From NCBI GenBank assembly GCA_947498815.1, contig CANMLU010000013.1:62001-126000 (forward strand): a stretch of 64,000 nucleotides of DNA, written 5' to 3'. This document shows positions 16,981 to 27,083 of this stretch, piece by piece. The notes beneath the pieces are model-generated. The model saw only the letters and a list, made by a program, of their open reading frames with translations, searched no databases and was not told the DNA's origin. Origin of the DNA: an uncultured Aquimarina sp. GTDB taxonomy: Bacteria; Bacteroidota; Bacteroidia; Flavobacteriales; Flavobacteriaceae. Each line of letters starts with the position of its first letter. Positions within the stretch are counted from its first letter, which is position 1. Position numbers and translations under genes: made by a program.

Positions 16981-19900
16981 ATGAAAAAGTGCATCATCTT
17001 TATATTAATCTGTATTTCAAATTTTATGTATATGAGTGGTCAGAATAATTATCAAAATGATTGGAAAAAAGTAACCTCTTTTGACCAACAAGGGTTACCA
17101 AAATCTGCTCTTGAAGTTGTCGAAACCATATACAACCAGGCAAAAAAAGAGGCTAACACTAATCAAGTCATAAAAGCCTTAATGCATAAGGCGAAATACA
17201 TGCTCACGCTAGAAGAAAATGCACAACTTAAAATTATAAAAGATTTCAAAACCGAAATTGATGAGAGCGAGTTTCCTAAAAGAAATATTTTAGAAAGCGT
17301 CTTAGCCAATATGTACTGGCAATATTTCCAGCAAAACAGATGGAAATTCTATAACAGAACTCAAACTTCAGAAAAAGTTGATCAAGAAGATTTTAGAACC
17401 TGGGATCTCGAAACGCTATTTGCAGAAATTCACTCATACTATCAGAAATCAATTCAAAACGGTGTTTTGGCTCAGCAAACAGATCTCAAAATATTTGATG
17501 AAATTTTGCATACCGCTACAAACTCCAAAAAATATCGTCCAACACTATATGATTTTCTGATACACAATGCACTCGATTTTTATAAAACTTCTGAGACCAA
17601 TATTACAAAACCTGCATATTCATTTACCATTGATGATTCGGTTTATATAAAAGAGTATGGTTCATTTTCCTTATTAAAAATAGCATCAAAGGATTCTTTA
17701 TCCTTACAAGGCAATGCTTTAAAACTGTTTCAAAATTTAATAAATTTTCACTCTAGAGACCCGGAACCAAGTGCTCTAATTGAAGTAAATATTGAGCGCA
17801 TAAAATTTGTGTATGATAATGCCGTATTTTCTAATAAAGAGACTGAATTATTGGAGACATTACGTTCCGAAAAAGAAAAATTTGGCTCTCATAAAGCATC
17901 TGCACTTTATGATTTTGAAATCGCTAATCTTTATAAAACACAAGGAGTAACCTATATCCCTGATGAGAATGAAGTTCATCGATGGAAACTCAAAGAGGCT
18001 CTAGAAATTTGTAATACAGTTATCAAGAAGTTTCCAGATTCTAGAGGAGCCAATAAATGCCTCACATTAAAAGATCAAATAATAAACGCAGAGCTTGGTA
18101 TAAAGACAGAAAAATATGTTCCCATACAGACAACTGGTCGATTACTTATTACCTACAAAAACCTTGACAAGCTTCATTTAAAAGCTTTAAAAATAAACTC
18201 CAAACAGTTAAAATCTTTAAGAAAATTATATCGAGTTGAAGAGCAAGTTAAGTTTATAAAAGCACTTACCACTGCTAAAACCTGGGAATCCAAAATTAAT
18301 AATGAAGAAGATTATCAAACTCATACCACCGAAGTGGTATTACCAAAACTCGAGCAAGGTTCATATATAATTGTAGCAACCGTTAAAGAAAACCTTTCAA
18401 CAGAAACAATGTTTTCTTATGGGGACCTACAAATAAGTAATCTGGCATTAATCGAAAACAGAACTCCTGCAACATCTATTTTTCAGGTTGTTGATCGCAA
18501 TAATGGGATGCCAATTGCAAATGCCAAAATACATGTTAAGAGCACCAATGAGAGAGGGTATGGAAAAAGAATTGATAAAACCTTAACCACAGATAAAAAC
18601 GGGCAAGCGAACTTAACGGTTAATACCTATTACTATGATGTTACCATCACCGTATCCCACGAAAAAGACACCGCTTATTTTGAAGGGTATTACCTTAATC
18701 AAGCACATCATCTGAACTATAACGAAAACACAACCCAACACACCACATTTCTTTTTACAGATCGAAGCATTTATCGACCTGGACAAACCGTATTTTTTAA
18801 AGGGATTATGATGTCTTCTACTGGAAAAGAAGATTTCAAGGTATTACCGAATCAGTCAACTTTTGTCACCTTAAAAGATGTAAATGGACAAGATGTAAAA
18901 ACTTTACATTTTAAGACCAATGATTACGGGTCATTTAGTGGTGAATTTATACTTCCTAATTCGGGGTTGACAGGGATATATACCTTACAAACGTATAATT
19001 ATCAAAGTACATCGATCTCTGTAGAAGAGTATAAGCGACCAAAGTTTGAAACCAAATTCAACCCAGTTACAGAAACCTACAAGATTAATAACATCATAAA
19101 ACTTACGGGTGTTGCAACTGCATATGCCGGAAGCAATATTACAGATGCCAAAGTAATCTATCGAGTACATCGAAAGGTGCAATATCCCAGATGGTGTTAT
19201 TGGTATCCAAGATACACTTCAGAACCACAAGAAATCACCCATGGAGAAACAAAAACCAATGATAAAGGGGAATATATAATCGAATTCTCTGCGCTTCCGG
19301 ATCCAAGTGTTTCTAAAGAAAACCTTCCTGTTTTTAATTATGAAATCACTGCAGATGTAACCGATATAAATGGAGAAACTCGAAGTACAACAACTATTGT
19401 TAATGTTGGATATCATGCAATAACAGCAACAATGATGATCAAAGACAAAATTGATAGAACCCAAAAAGATCATTCACTTCTCATTTCTACTTTAAATCTA
19501 AATAACGAGGCTGTGGCGGCCAAGGGAAACATTAAAGTATATAAACTAAAGGCTCCACAAAAACCAATGCGTCTTCGTCCATGGAAAGCACCCGATTATG
19601 AAGGTTTCAAAGAAGAAGAATTTACTAAATTATTTCCTCACGATGCCTTTAAAGATGAACATGACTATCGTACATGGGAAAAAGACCAACTTGTATTCGA
19701 TAAGACCTTCAACACGTCCGAAACCAAAGAAAATAGTATTGGAACTCAAGAAATTCCTTTGGGAATCATTAAAAAATGGCAATCCGGCAAATATGTCATA
19801 GAACTTAATACCAAAGATCGATTTGGTCAAGAAGTAAAAGATTTACAATACACCACACTTTACAGTCAAGATGACAATTTTACTAGTGATCAGCAGTTAT

Positions 19901-22900
19901 TTGAAATCACAACTGATAAAAGTGCTTACAAAATTGGCGATGATGTTATTGTTAAACTGGGTTCGACCTCAGAAGATATTACAGTAACCATTGATATTGA
20001 AAAAAACCATATCATCTCGCAAACACAACTTATTAAACTTTCTAAGAATTGCGAGACAATTAAAATCCCGGTAACAAAAGGAGACCTAGGAGGTTTTTCG
20101 GTCAGCTATAGTTTTGTGAACTATAATGGATATCAAAGCGGTACGATGTTAATCCCAGTACCTTATGAATCTAAGGAATTAAGCATAGAAACTAAAACCT
20201 TCAGAGATAAATTAATGCCTGGACAACAAGAGACCTGGAGTTTCACGATCAAAGGTCCAAAAGGAGACAAAGTAAGTGCCGAACTACTTGCTAGCATGTA
20301 CGACGCTTCTCTGGATCAGTTCAAACCCCATCAATGGTATTTTAACCCTGTTAATCGCCCAACATATTATACGCAAAGCAGGCGACAAGCAACACAAAGT
20401 TTTGGCATTAATGCTTTCAGACTTCATAATAATCAAAACCCTGGACATTATTACAACCATCAAGGATATGATCAATTAAATTGGTTTGGACTATACTTTA
20501 GCCAGCAATATTTTGGTGGTAGAAACCGATTAATGAAATCTGCCTCAAGAGCCCCATCTCCAATGATGGAACAGGCAAAGGTCCAGGATGGATTTGCAAT
20601 GGAAGAGGCAGAAGCAGCTATGGATGATAGCTCTGTAGCAGGTTTAACCTTGGAGAACGACGAGAGAAAAGAAAACAAATCTCAAACTCCTAAAAAAGAA
20701 GAATCGCTAGAAGGTGTGAAAATTAGAAAAAACCTTCAGGAAACCGCATTTTTCTTACCACAATTAACTACCGATGCAGAAGGAAATGTAAGTTTTAATT
20801 TTACAGCTCCAGAAGCATTAACAAAATGGAAATTGCAACTATTGGCGCATACCAAAGAGATGAATTCTGTTACTCAAACATTGGAGACTGTAACCCAAAA
20901 AGAATTAATGATCCTACCAAATCCGCCTCGATTTTTAAGAGAAGGAGATAAGATTATTTTAAGTTCAAAAATATCCAACCTGGCAACCAAGGATCTTAGC
21001 GGAATTGTAGAATTACAATTATTTGATGCATTAACGAACACATCTATTGATACAGATCTAAAAAACAATAATGCACGTCAAAATTTTGAAGTAACCTCCA
21101 AAGGAAACACCAACGTATCCTGGGAGCTTCAAATTCCGGATAATGTACAAACTGTTCAATATAAAATTGTTGCCAAAGCTGGCGATTTCTCGGATGGTGA
21201 ACAAAATGTACTTCCGGTATTAAGTAATCGAATGTTGGTTACAGAGACATTACCCATGTGGATTCGCTCCAACCAGACAAAAACTTTTACGTTGGATAAA
21301 CTGAAGAACACTTCTTCCAACACATTAAAACACCATAAGCTTACCTTGGAAATGACCTCTAATCCAGCTTGGTATGCGGTGCAAGCACTACCCTACCTAA
21401 TGGAGTATCCTTATGAATGTTCTGAACAGACATTTTCAAGATATTATGCCAATGCTTTGGCTAGTCATATTGCAAATTCTAATCCCAGAATCCAAGAAGT
21501 ATTTAACCAATGGAAATCAACAGATGCACTATTGAGTACTCTTGAGAAAAATCAAGAACTAAAATCTTTAATCATTCAAGAAACACCTTGGCTTCGCGAT
21601 GCACAAAGTGAAACTGAACAAAAAAAGAGAATTGCATTGCTTTTTGATCTCAATAAAATGAATAATGAGCTACAATCTGCTCTTAATAAACTGAAACAAA
21701 TGCAATATGGATCGGGTGGTTTCCCTTGGTTTAAAGGTGGACGCGAGAATCGATTTATCACACAACATATCGCTACGGGATTTGGCCATTTAAACAAATT
21801 AGGAGTTGCCAAGTTTGATGATAGCACTTCGGATATGCTACAAAATGCGGTTCGCTTTCTTGACAAAGAATTCGTAAGAGAATATGAAGAATTGAAAAGA
21901 TATTGTAAAAGAAACAAAATTGACATTAACAAGAACCATTTAAGCTATACTCAGGTACATTATTTATATATGCGTAGTTTCTTTGCTACTATCAAAAGAC
22001 CAAAGAATACCAATGAAGCATGGAACTATTACTTGGGGCAGTCCAAAAAGTATTGGCTTGATCAAAGTTTATATACTCAAGGAATGCTGGCTTTGATATT
22101 GCACCGAAGTGATAATGGTACCGATGCTAACAAAATTATCAGATCACTGGACGAAAAAAGCATTACCAACGAAGAACTAGGTATGTATTGGAAATCAAAC
22201 ACCCCAAGTTGGTATTGGTATCAAGCTCCAATTGAAACCCAATCTTTAATGATCGAAGTGTTTTCTGAAATTGAAAAAGAACCAAAACGAACAGAGATTG
22301 TGGATAACCTAAAGGTTTGGTTACTCAAAAACAAACAAACCAATCGTTGGGAGACCACAAAAGCGACTTCGGATGCTGTATATGCATTACTCCTGCAAGG
22401 AAGTGATTGGTTATCTGTTACCGATATGGTAGAAATTGTATTGGGAGATCAAAAAATCGATCCAAGTACTATTGAAGATGTAAAAGTAGAAGCCGGCACG
22501 GGTTATTTTAAAACTTCATGGAACGGAAATGAAGTAGTGCCCAAAATGGCCACAGCCAAAATCACCAAAAAAGGAAAAGGTATAGCTTGGGGCGCGCTAT
22601 ACTGGCAATACTTCGAGGATTTGGATAAAATCACATCTGCCAAAACACCATTGTCATTAAAGAAAAAATTATTTCTGAAAAAGAATACAGATACTGGTGA
22701 GGAAATCACAGAGATTACCGAAAAAACTAATTTACAATTAGGTGACTTGGTCAGAGTACGTATTGAATTGAGATCTGATCGAGATATGGAATTTGTACAC
22801 ATGAAAGATATGAGAGCTTCTGGATTAGAACCCATCAATGTGATCTCGCAATACAAATGGCAGGATGGTTTGGGATACTATGAAAGCACTAAGGATGCGG

Positions 22901-23067
22901 CGACCAATTTCTTTTTTGATTATTTACCCAAAGGAGTGTATGTTTTTGAGTATGACCTGAGAGTAAATAACAAAGGGGATTTTTCCAACGGTATCACTAC
23001 CATACAAAGTATGTATGCACCAGAATTTTCGAGTCATTCTGAAGGGGTGCGAATTCGTATCCAGTAA
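16981..23067 (+). CDS. Very large alpha-2-macroglobulin family protein (MG2 and thioester domains)
   Basis: Bacterial alpha-2-macroglobulins trap attacking proteases in the periplasm or at the surface. The 2028-residue protein has a signal peptide (about 1-21, ending MSGQ), a long helical N-terminal region to about 380, MG2/MG3 beta-sandwich domains (with FLFTDRSIYRPGQTVFFKG, about 595-615), the A2M domain (KIRKNLQETAFFLPQLTTDA, about 1250) and an alpha-alpha toroid. The CxEQ thioester motif is present as CSEQ at residues 1480-1483. A low-complexity stretch at about 1180-1240, rich in Met/Ala/Glu/Asp, could be the bait region. The usual proteobacterial partner PbpC is not adjacent; DUF2459 follows. 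Confidence 0.92.
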   Translation: MKKCIIFILICISNFMYMSGQNNYQNDWKKVTSFDQQGLPKSALEVVETIYNQAKKEANTNQVIKALMHKAKYMLTLEENAQLKIIKDFKTEIDESEFPKRNILESVLANMYWQYFQQNRWKFYNRTQTSEKVDQEDFRTWDLETLFAEIHSYYQKSIQNGVLAQQTDLKIFDEILHTATNSKKYRPTLYDFLIHNALDFYKTSETNITKPAYSFTIDDSVYIKEYGSFSLLKIASKDSLSLQGNALKLFQNLINFHSRDPEPSALIEVNIERIKFVYDNAVFSNKETELLETLRSEKEKFGSHKASALYDFEIANLYKTQGVTYIPDENEVHRWKLKEALEICNTVIKKFPDSRGANKCLTLKDQIINAELGIKTEKYVPIQTTGRLLITYKNLDKLHLKALKINSKQLKSLRKLYRVEEQVKFIKALTTAKTWESKINNEEDYQTHTTEVVLPKLEQGSYIIVATVKENLSTETMFSYGDLQISNLALIENRTPATSIFQVVDRNNGMPIANAKIHVKSTNERGYGKRIDKTLTTDKNGQANLTVNTYYYDVTITVSHEKDTAYFEGYYLNQAHHLNYNENTTQHTTFLFTDRSIYRPGQTVFFKGIMMSSTGKEDFKVLPNQSTFVTLKDVNGQDVKTLHFKTNDYGSFSGEFILPNSGLTGIYTLQTYNYQSTSISVEEYKRPKFETKFNPVTETYKINNIIKLTGVATAYAGSNITDAKVIYRVHRKVQYPRWCYWYPRYTSEPQEITHGETKTNDKGEYIIEFSALPDPSVSKENLPVFNYEITADVTDINGETRSTTTIVNVGYHAITATMMIKDKIDRTQKDHSLLISTLNLNNEAVAAKGNIKVYKLKAPQKPMRLRPWKAPDYEGFKEEEFTKLFPHDAFKDEHDYRTWEKDQLVFDKTFNTSETKENSIGTQEIPLGIIKKWQSGKYVIELNTKDRFGQEVKDLQYTTLYSQDDNFTSDQQLFEITTDKSAYKIGDDVIVKLGSTSEDITVTIDIEKNHIISQTQLIKLSKNCETIKIPVTKGDLGGFSVSYSFVNYNGYQSGTMLIPVPYESKELSIETKTFRDKLMPGQQETWSFTIKGPKGDKVSAELLASMYDASLDQFKPHQWYFNPVNRPTYYTQSRRQATQSFGINAFRLHNNQNPGHYYNHQGYDQLNWFGLYFSQQYFGGRNRLMKSASRAPSPMMEQAKVQDGFAMEEAEAAMDDSSVAGLTLENDERKENKSQTPKKEESLEGVKIRKNLQETAFFLPQLTTDAEGNVSFNFTAPEALTKWKLQLLAHTKEMNSVTQTLETVTQKELMILPNPPRFLREGDKIILSSKISNLATKDLSGIVELQLFDALTNTSIDTDLKNNNARQNFEVTSKGNTNVSWELQIPDNVQTVQYKIVAKAGDFSDGEQNVLPVLSNRMLVTETLPMWIRSNQTKTFTLDKLKNTSSNTLKHHKLTLEMTSNPAWYAVQALPYLMEYPYECSEQTFSRYYANALASHIANSNPRIQEVFNQWKSTDALLSTLEKNQELKSLIIQETPWLRDAQSETEQKKRIALLFDLNKMNNELQSALNKLKQMQYGSGGFPWFKGGRENRFITQHIATGFGHLNKLGVAKFDDSTSDMLQNAVRFLDKEFVREYEELKRYCKRNKIDINKNHLSYTQVHYLYMRSFFATIKRPKNTNEAWNYYLGQSKKYWLDQSLYTQGMLALILHRSDNGTDANKIIRSLDEKSITNEELGMYWKSNTPSWYWYQAPIETQSLMIEVFSEIEKEPKRTEIVDNLKVWLLKNKQTNRWETTKATSDAVYALLLQGSDWLSVTDMVEIVLGDQKIDPSTIEDVKVEAGTGYFKTSWNGNEVVPKMATAKITKKGKGIAWGALYWQYFEDLDKITSAKTPLSLKKKLFLKKNTDTGEEITEITEKTNLQLGDLVRVRIELRSDRDMEFVHMKDMRASGLEPINVISQYKWQDGLGYYESTKDAATNFFFDYLPKGVYVFEYDLRVNNKGDFSNGITTIQSMYAPEFSSHSEGVRIRIQ

Positions 23068-23178
23068 TTGATCCACCTTGTAAGGTTCGATTAGATTTGT
23101 TTTAGATTAAAAAACTAATCAAACATAATATATAAATTGTATAGATTTGTATGGACAGATAGTTATGTCCGAATTTAA

Positions 23179-23856
23179 ATGAGCACCGTAAGAAAAATAG
23201 TAAGAATAACAGGAATACTTTTGAGTATTCCTGCCTTGTATTTCATATGTTCTTTACTTTTAACATACATCACCATAAACGAAAAAAATGATCTTGCCGA
23301 AAAGAAGCATAGCGTCTATCTAAGCACTAACGGCATACATTTGGAAATCATTATTCCGAAAACCGAATTAGAACCATCCATTTTGGACGGATTAATTTAT
23401 AACGAGCAGGAACAGTTTTTTTCGTTTGGATGGGGAGACAAAACCTATTATACGAAAACTTCGACCTGGTCCGATTTCTCTATTATAAATAAATGTAAAG
23501 CAGCGTTCTTTAATACGCCTGCCCTATTGCATGTAATACGATACACCACCATGCAAAATGATTGGGTTGAAATAAAAATAACGTCAACCCAACTTCAAAA
23601 AATTAATTCTTATATCCATCATACATTTCAGTTCGATTCTGAAGATAAAAAGATCATCCTACCTGGTTTGGGATATTATAAAAATGATGATTTTTATGAA
23701 GCTACAGGAAATTATAATTGCTTTAATACGTGCAACACATGGATAAACACCGGGTTTAAACAAAGTAATATTAAAGCATGTTTATGGACTCCTTTTGATT
23801 TCAGGCTAATATCCATACACAAAAATGACATAAAGAAAACGGGAGTTGCTAAATAG
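23179..23856 (+). CDS. DUF2459 / TIGR02117 family protein
   Basis: The 225-residue protein has one N-terminal membrane segment (ITGILLSIPALYFICSLLLT, about 10-30) and an exported C-terminal domain. It matches DUF2459 (TIGR02117): HSVYLSTNGIHLEIIIP carries the family histidine, FSFGWGDKTYYTKTSTWSDF is the second signature, and NYNCFNTCNTWIN holds a conserved cysteine near the end. A Cys-His arrangement of this kind resembles papain-like NlpC/P60 folds, which is my inference. The stop codon lies inside the loop of the terminator hairpin, so the last four sense codons are part of the stem. Confidence 0.85.
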   Translation: MSTVRKIVRITGILLSIPALYFICSLLLTYITINEKNDLAEKKHSVYLSTNGIHLEIIIPKTELEPSILDGLIYNEQEQFFSFGWGDKTYYTKTSTWSDFSIINKCKAAFFNTPALLHVIRYTTMQNDWVEIKITSTQLQKINSYIHHTFQFDSEDKKIILPGLGYYKNDDFYEATGNYNCFNTCNTWINTGFKQSNIKACLWTPFDFRLISIHKNDIKKTGVAK

Positions 23857-23872
23857 CAACTCCCGTTTTGCA
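23836..23872. terminator. Terminator overlapping the end of the DUF2459 gene
   Basis: A 15-bp perfect stem (23836-23850 and 23855-23869) encloses the loop AAAT, with a T run at the 3' side and an A run at the 5' side. The DUF2459 stop codon TAG occupies 23854-23856. The hairpin can work in both directions. Confidence 0.88.
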
Positions 23873-23897
23873 TATATTGAATGTTGAGAACAATATA

Positions 23898-24058
23898 ATA
23901 CCATTTATCCTTTGAATTTACTGGAAAAGAAAATTAGTGTTTTTTTGTTTCAGTGAAGAAGAAAAATCAAGCATAGCAGAGCTACGGTTTATTTTTATTC
24001 TGAAACTGATGTAAAAAAAGAACATTTTATTGCAGTAAATTCAAAGGGTAAATGGTAT
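23898..24058. repeat. 161-bp full-length inverted repeat, MITE-like element
   Basis: The outer arms (26 bp, 23898-23923 and 24033-24058) are complementary with a single mismatch and begin ATACCATTTA. GTTTCAG (23947-23953) pairs with CTGAAAC (24000-24006) and the centre TAGC-AGA-GCTA (23974-23984) is itself a hairpin. All pairs share nearly the same axis, so the whole element folds into one long stem. There is no open frame inside. Only one copy was seen in this window. Confidence 0.7.
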
Positions 24059-24064
24059 AACTAC

Positions 24065-24652
24065 TTATTCTTTTGGCATCATCACTACTTCAAGCGTATG
24101 AATAAATCCGTTTGACGCCTCTACATCTGTAGTAATCAATGTGGATCCATTTCCCATTTCATCTATCAAGAAAACACTATCTCCTTTTAACGATGCTGTA
24201 ATAAATTTACCTCCAAGTGTTTTTAAGGGCACACTACCTCTACCCTCACGAACTGCTATTGCAATGTCTTCTTTGGATATAGCACTAGGGATGATATGAT
24301 ATTTTAAAATATCAGACAATTGATCTTTGTTTTCTGGAAGTAATAATTTCTCTACAGCCCCCTCGGGCATTTTTTCAAAAGCTAAATTTATAGGAGCTAA
24401 AATTGTAAAACGCCCATCACCGTTTAAAACCTCCTTTAGATCTGAAGCCTCAATAGCCGACGTAAGTATAGAAAAACCTTTGTCAACCGAAGTAAATTCT
24501 GAAATGGTAGGCAATTTTTCCTCTTCAGCCTTTTCTGTTGAAGTCATACTTTGAGCTATGGGTTCTTTTTTATCTTCTTTTGGAGCTTGATTACAGGCCG
24601 TAAGCAACAAGAGCCCAGATATAGCATAAAGGAATATGTTTTTAATTTTCAT
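24065..24652 (-). CDS. Fasciclin-domain lipoprotein
   Basis: This 195-residue lipoprotein has the signal MKIKNIFLYAISGLLLLTAC with the lipobox LTAC, a charged Lys/Glu-rich linker (about 22-50) and one FAS1 domain. The FAS1 H1 motif reads GRFTILAPINLAFEKMPEG and the H2 region is GNGSTLITTDVEASNGFIHTLE; a YH element lies between (ILKYHIIPS). Fasciclin domains mediate adhesion or matrix contacts, but the ligand is unknown. It is a single gene whose 3' end lies seven bases from the 161-bp inverted repeat. Confidence 0.9.
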   Translation of the reverse strand: MKIKNIFLYAISGLLLLTACNQAPKEDKKEPIAQSMTSTEKAEEEKLPTISEFTSVDKGFSILTSAIEASDLKEVLNGDGRFTILAPINLAFEKMPEGAVEKLLLPENKDQLSDILKYHIIPSAISKEDIAIAVREGRGSVPLKTLGGKFITASLKGDSVFLIDEMGNGSTLITTDVEASNGFIHTLEVVMMPKE

Positions 24653-24869
24653 GGTGATGGTTTTTTAGTTTTTGTGTCAGAATTATCAAACGCACAAAGG
24701 CCTTTTTTCTTTGATAATCTTTGGTTAAATAAATGTTAATGAATTCCCAAAAAACGTACTCTGCGACCACAAAAAAATTCATTCCCGATCATAATCACAA
24801 AGATAAAATCTCACCGCTTTACTCTAATATATTTGGTATATTTAGATGAAATAATTCAATCGGATATTT

Positions 24870-25916
24870 ATGAAAGTCATCAAAAGAATCTCCTTAGTAA
24901 TTTTAGTAGCCATTATTACATTTGTAGCGCATACCTTAATCTCTACAGGATATTTCAGAACCGTTGAGAATTATTTTGAAGGAAATGTGATAAAAAAAAT
25001 CCCTGTACCAGGAGCTGAGGATATTATGGTGAGCCATATCGATAGTTTTGCAATCATCTCCTCTACCAATAGAGAGTTTTATCCACCTACAAAAGAAGAA
25101 AAAGGTGGATTATATAGTTTGGACTTACGTGATCAAGATTTTAGAGTTACGCATCTTACTTCATCCTTTCAGAAACCTTTTGCCCCTCATGGTATCTCTA
25201 TGATAAAAAAAGATAGCACGTATAAAATAATGGCCATTAATCATACAGATCAAGGACATTCGATAGAAACTTTTACTAAAAAAGGAGATCATTTAGTTTT
25301 TGAAAAAACACTAACCGATCCATCCATGATTAGTCCAAACGATTTAGTATTGATTGACGAAAATCGTTTTTATTTTACCAATGATCATGGATATACTGAA
25401 GGAATTGGAAAGCTTTTAGAGGAATACGGTGGACTTTCGGTATCCAATGTGGTGTATTATGATGGTACCACTTTTAGAGAGGTTGCAGATGGGATTGCCT
25501 ATGCAAACGGGATCAATTTTGATCCCAAACGGAATCTTATTTTTGTGGCTTCGCCCAGGGGATTTCTAGTTAAAGTATACTCCAAAAAAAATGATGGTTC
25601 TCTAGAATTTATTGAAGACATCCCATGTGGAACAGGAGTCGACAATATTGATATCGATACCAATGGAGATCTTTGGGTGGGTGGACATCCAAATTTACTT
25701 AGGTTTAAAGCCTACGCCAAAGGAAAAAAAGAGACTTCTCCTTCAGAAATTATTAAAATCACCTATCGTTCTAAAGATGATTTTATGGTCGAAAAAGTAT
25801 ATACCGAAGATGGCACAACTATGTCAGGATCAACCATTGGAGTGTCATACAAAGATTTGATCTTAACAGGAAATGTAATGGATGATGAATTTCTAATTTT
25901 AAAAAAGAAGAAATGA
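24870..25916 (+). CDS. Paraoxonase-like arylesterase / SMP-30-type beta-propeller
   Basis: The protein (348 residues) has an N-terminal membrane anchor or uncleaved signal (about 5-27), then a six-bladed beta-propeller. Several motifs fit the calcium-dependent paraoxonase (PON) arylesterases: PFAPHGISM (catalytic histidine region), SPNDLVLIDENRFYFTNDHG (calcium Asn and Asp), and GTGVDNIDIDTNGDLWVGGHP (Asp-Asn calcium ligands). PON enzymes hydrolyse lactones and aryl esters; quorum-lactone hydrolysis would be possible but is not shown here. It lies 46 bases upstream of a Crp/Fnr gene in the same direction. Confidence 0.78.
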   Translation: MKVIKRISLVILVAIITFVAHTLISTGYFRTVENYFEGNVIKKIPVPGAEDIMVSHIDSFAIISSTNREFYPPTKEEKGGLYSLDLRDQDFRVTHLTSSFQKPFAPHGISMIKKDSTYKIMAINHTDQGHSIETFTKKGDHLVFEKTLTDPSMISPNDLVLIDENRFYFTNDHGYTEGIGKLLEEYGGLSVSNVVYYDGTTFREVADGIAYANGINFDPKRNLIFVASPRGFLVKVYSKKNDGSLEFIEDIPCGTGVDNIDIDTNGDLWVGGHPNLLRFKAYAKGKKETSPSEIIKITYRSKDDFMVEKVYTEDGTTMSGSTIGVSYKDLILTGNVMDDEFLILKKKK

Positions 25917-25962
25917 TCCATCTATCTAAACAAGTTTATAGTCAAAGATTTTCTTAGTTAAA

Positions 25963-26538
25963 ATGAAAGATCAACTTAAAAATCATATACTACAATTTGC
26001 AAACCCAACCGAGAAAGAACTTCAATCATTTTTGGATTTGTTCGATCTCAAAAGTATAGAAAATAAGGAGTATTTAATCCAAGAAGGCCAATATTGTAGG
26101 CACCAATATTTCATTCTAAAAGGCTGTTTTAGGTCTTTTTTTGTTAACAGAAAAGGAATCGAAAAAGTAATCAATTTTGGGATTGAAAATTGGTGGCTCA
26201 CGGATTTTGACGGCTTCATAAATCAAACACCTTCCGAAATTAATATTCAGGCTGCAGAAAACTCTCAAGTATTAAAAATTAGTAAAACCCAGTTAGATAT
26301 TATACTAACAAATTCCCTGGAATTGAATCGATATTTTAGGATTATACTAGAGAAAGTAAGAATCGCCGATCAAAGAAGAATACAATTTATGTACAGTTTG
26401 TCTGGCGAGGAACTATATCAAGTTTTTTGCGATCACAATCCAAAATTTGTACAACGCATACCTCAATACATGCTAGCTTCTTATCTTGGTTTTACACCCG
26501 AATTTTTAAGTAAAATTCGAGCACGTAAAAAACTCTAG
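25963..26538 (+). CDS. Crp/Fnr family transcriptional regulator
   Basis: The 191-residue protein has an N-terminal cyclic-nucleotide-binding-like domain (about 20-125, with LIQEGQYCRHQYFILKGCFR and NFGIENWWLTDF) and a C-terminal helix-turn-helix of about 45 residues (IPQYMLASYLGFTPEFLSKI). This short form is common in Bacteroidota and usually controls nearby stress or redox genes. The residues that bind cAMP are not preserved, so the effector is unknown. Downstream are AhpD-like and DoxX genes on the same strand, which are the likely targets. Confidence 0.85.
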   Translation: MKDQLKNHILQFANPTEKELQSFLDLFDLKSIENKEYLIQEGQYCRHQYFILKGCFRSFFVNRKGIEKVINFGIENWWLTDFDGFINQTPSEINIQAAENSQVLKISKTQLDIILTNSLELNRYFRIILEKVRIADQRRIQFMYSLSGEELYQVFCDHNPKFVQRIPQYMLASYLGFTPEFLSKIRARKKL

Positions 26539-26614
26539 TATATTTCTTAATCTAGATTAATTTTTTAATCATTTCTAATGCAGAATTTTGTCTTAAACAA
26601 TTAAAAAATAAGAC

Positions 26615-27067
26615 ATGGATGCAAAAAGAATTGATATTGGAAAGATAAATCCGAGTGCATACAAACCCATATTTGAGCTGTACAACACTCTTAAGACAAG
26701 TACCTTAACCCCATCAGAGTTTTCTCTTGTTCAAATTCGAGCCTCGCAGATCAATGGCTGTGCATACTGTATACAATTACATATTAAAGATGCTATTGAA
26801 TCCGGAGAAAAACAATATCGAATACATGCACTAAGCACCTGGAAGGAATCTCCTTTTTTTACAAAAGAAGAGCAACTAATTCTTGAAATGACAGAAGATG
26901 TTACCAATATTTCTGTTCATGGATTGCGAGATGAATTATACAAAAATGCTATCGAACATTTCGGAAAACAAAAAGTTGCAGATATTATTATGGGTATATG
27001 TTGCATCAATGTCTGGAATAGAATTGGGAGATCCACTTTATTAACACCAATACCATCACAAGATTAA
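26615..27067 (+). CDS. Carboxymuconolactone decarboxylase family (AhpD-like) protein
   Basis: This 150-residue alpha-helical protein has the CxxCxxxH redox motif of AhpD-like alkylhydroperoxidases: INGCAYCIQLHIKDA, with Cys49, Cys52 and His56. Such proteins reduce peroxides with a thiol partner. The rest of the domain is intact (FSLVQIRASQ before and KVADIIMGICCINVWNRIG after). It sits between the Crp/Fnr gene and DoxX, spaced 16 bases from the latter, and probably belongs to one operon for oxidative or thiol stress. Confidence 0.88.
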   Translation: MDAKRIDIGKINPSAYKPIFELYNTLKTSTLTPSEFSLVQIRASQINGCAYCIQLHIKDAIESGEKQYRIHALSTWKESPFFTKEEQLILEMTEDVTNISVHGLRDELYKNAIEHFGKQKVADIIMGICCINVWNRIGRSTLLTPIPSQD

Positions 27068-27083
27068 TCAATTCAATAGTAAA

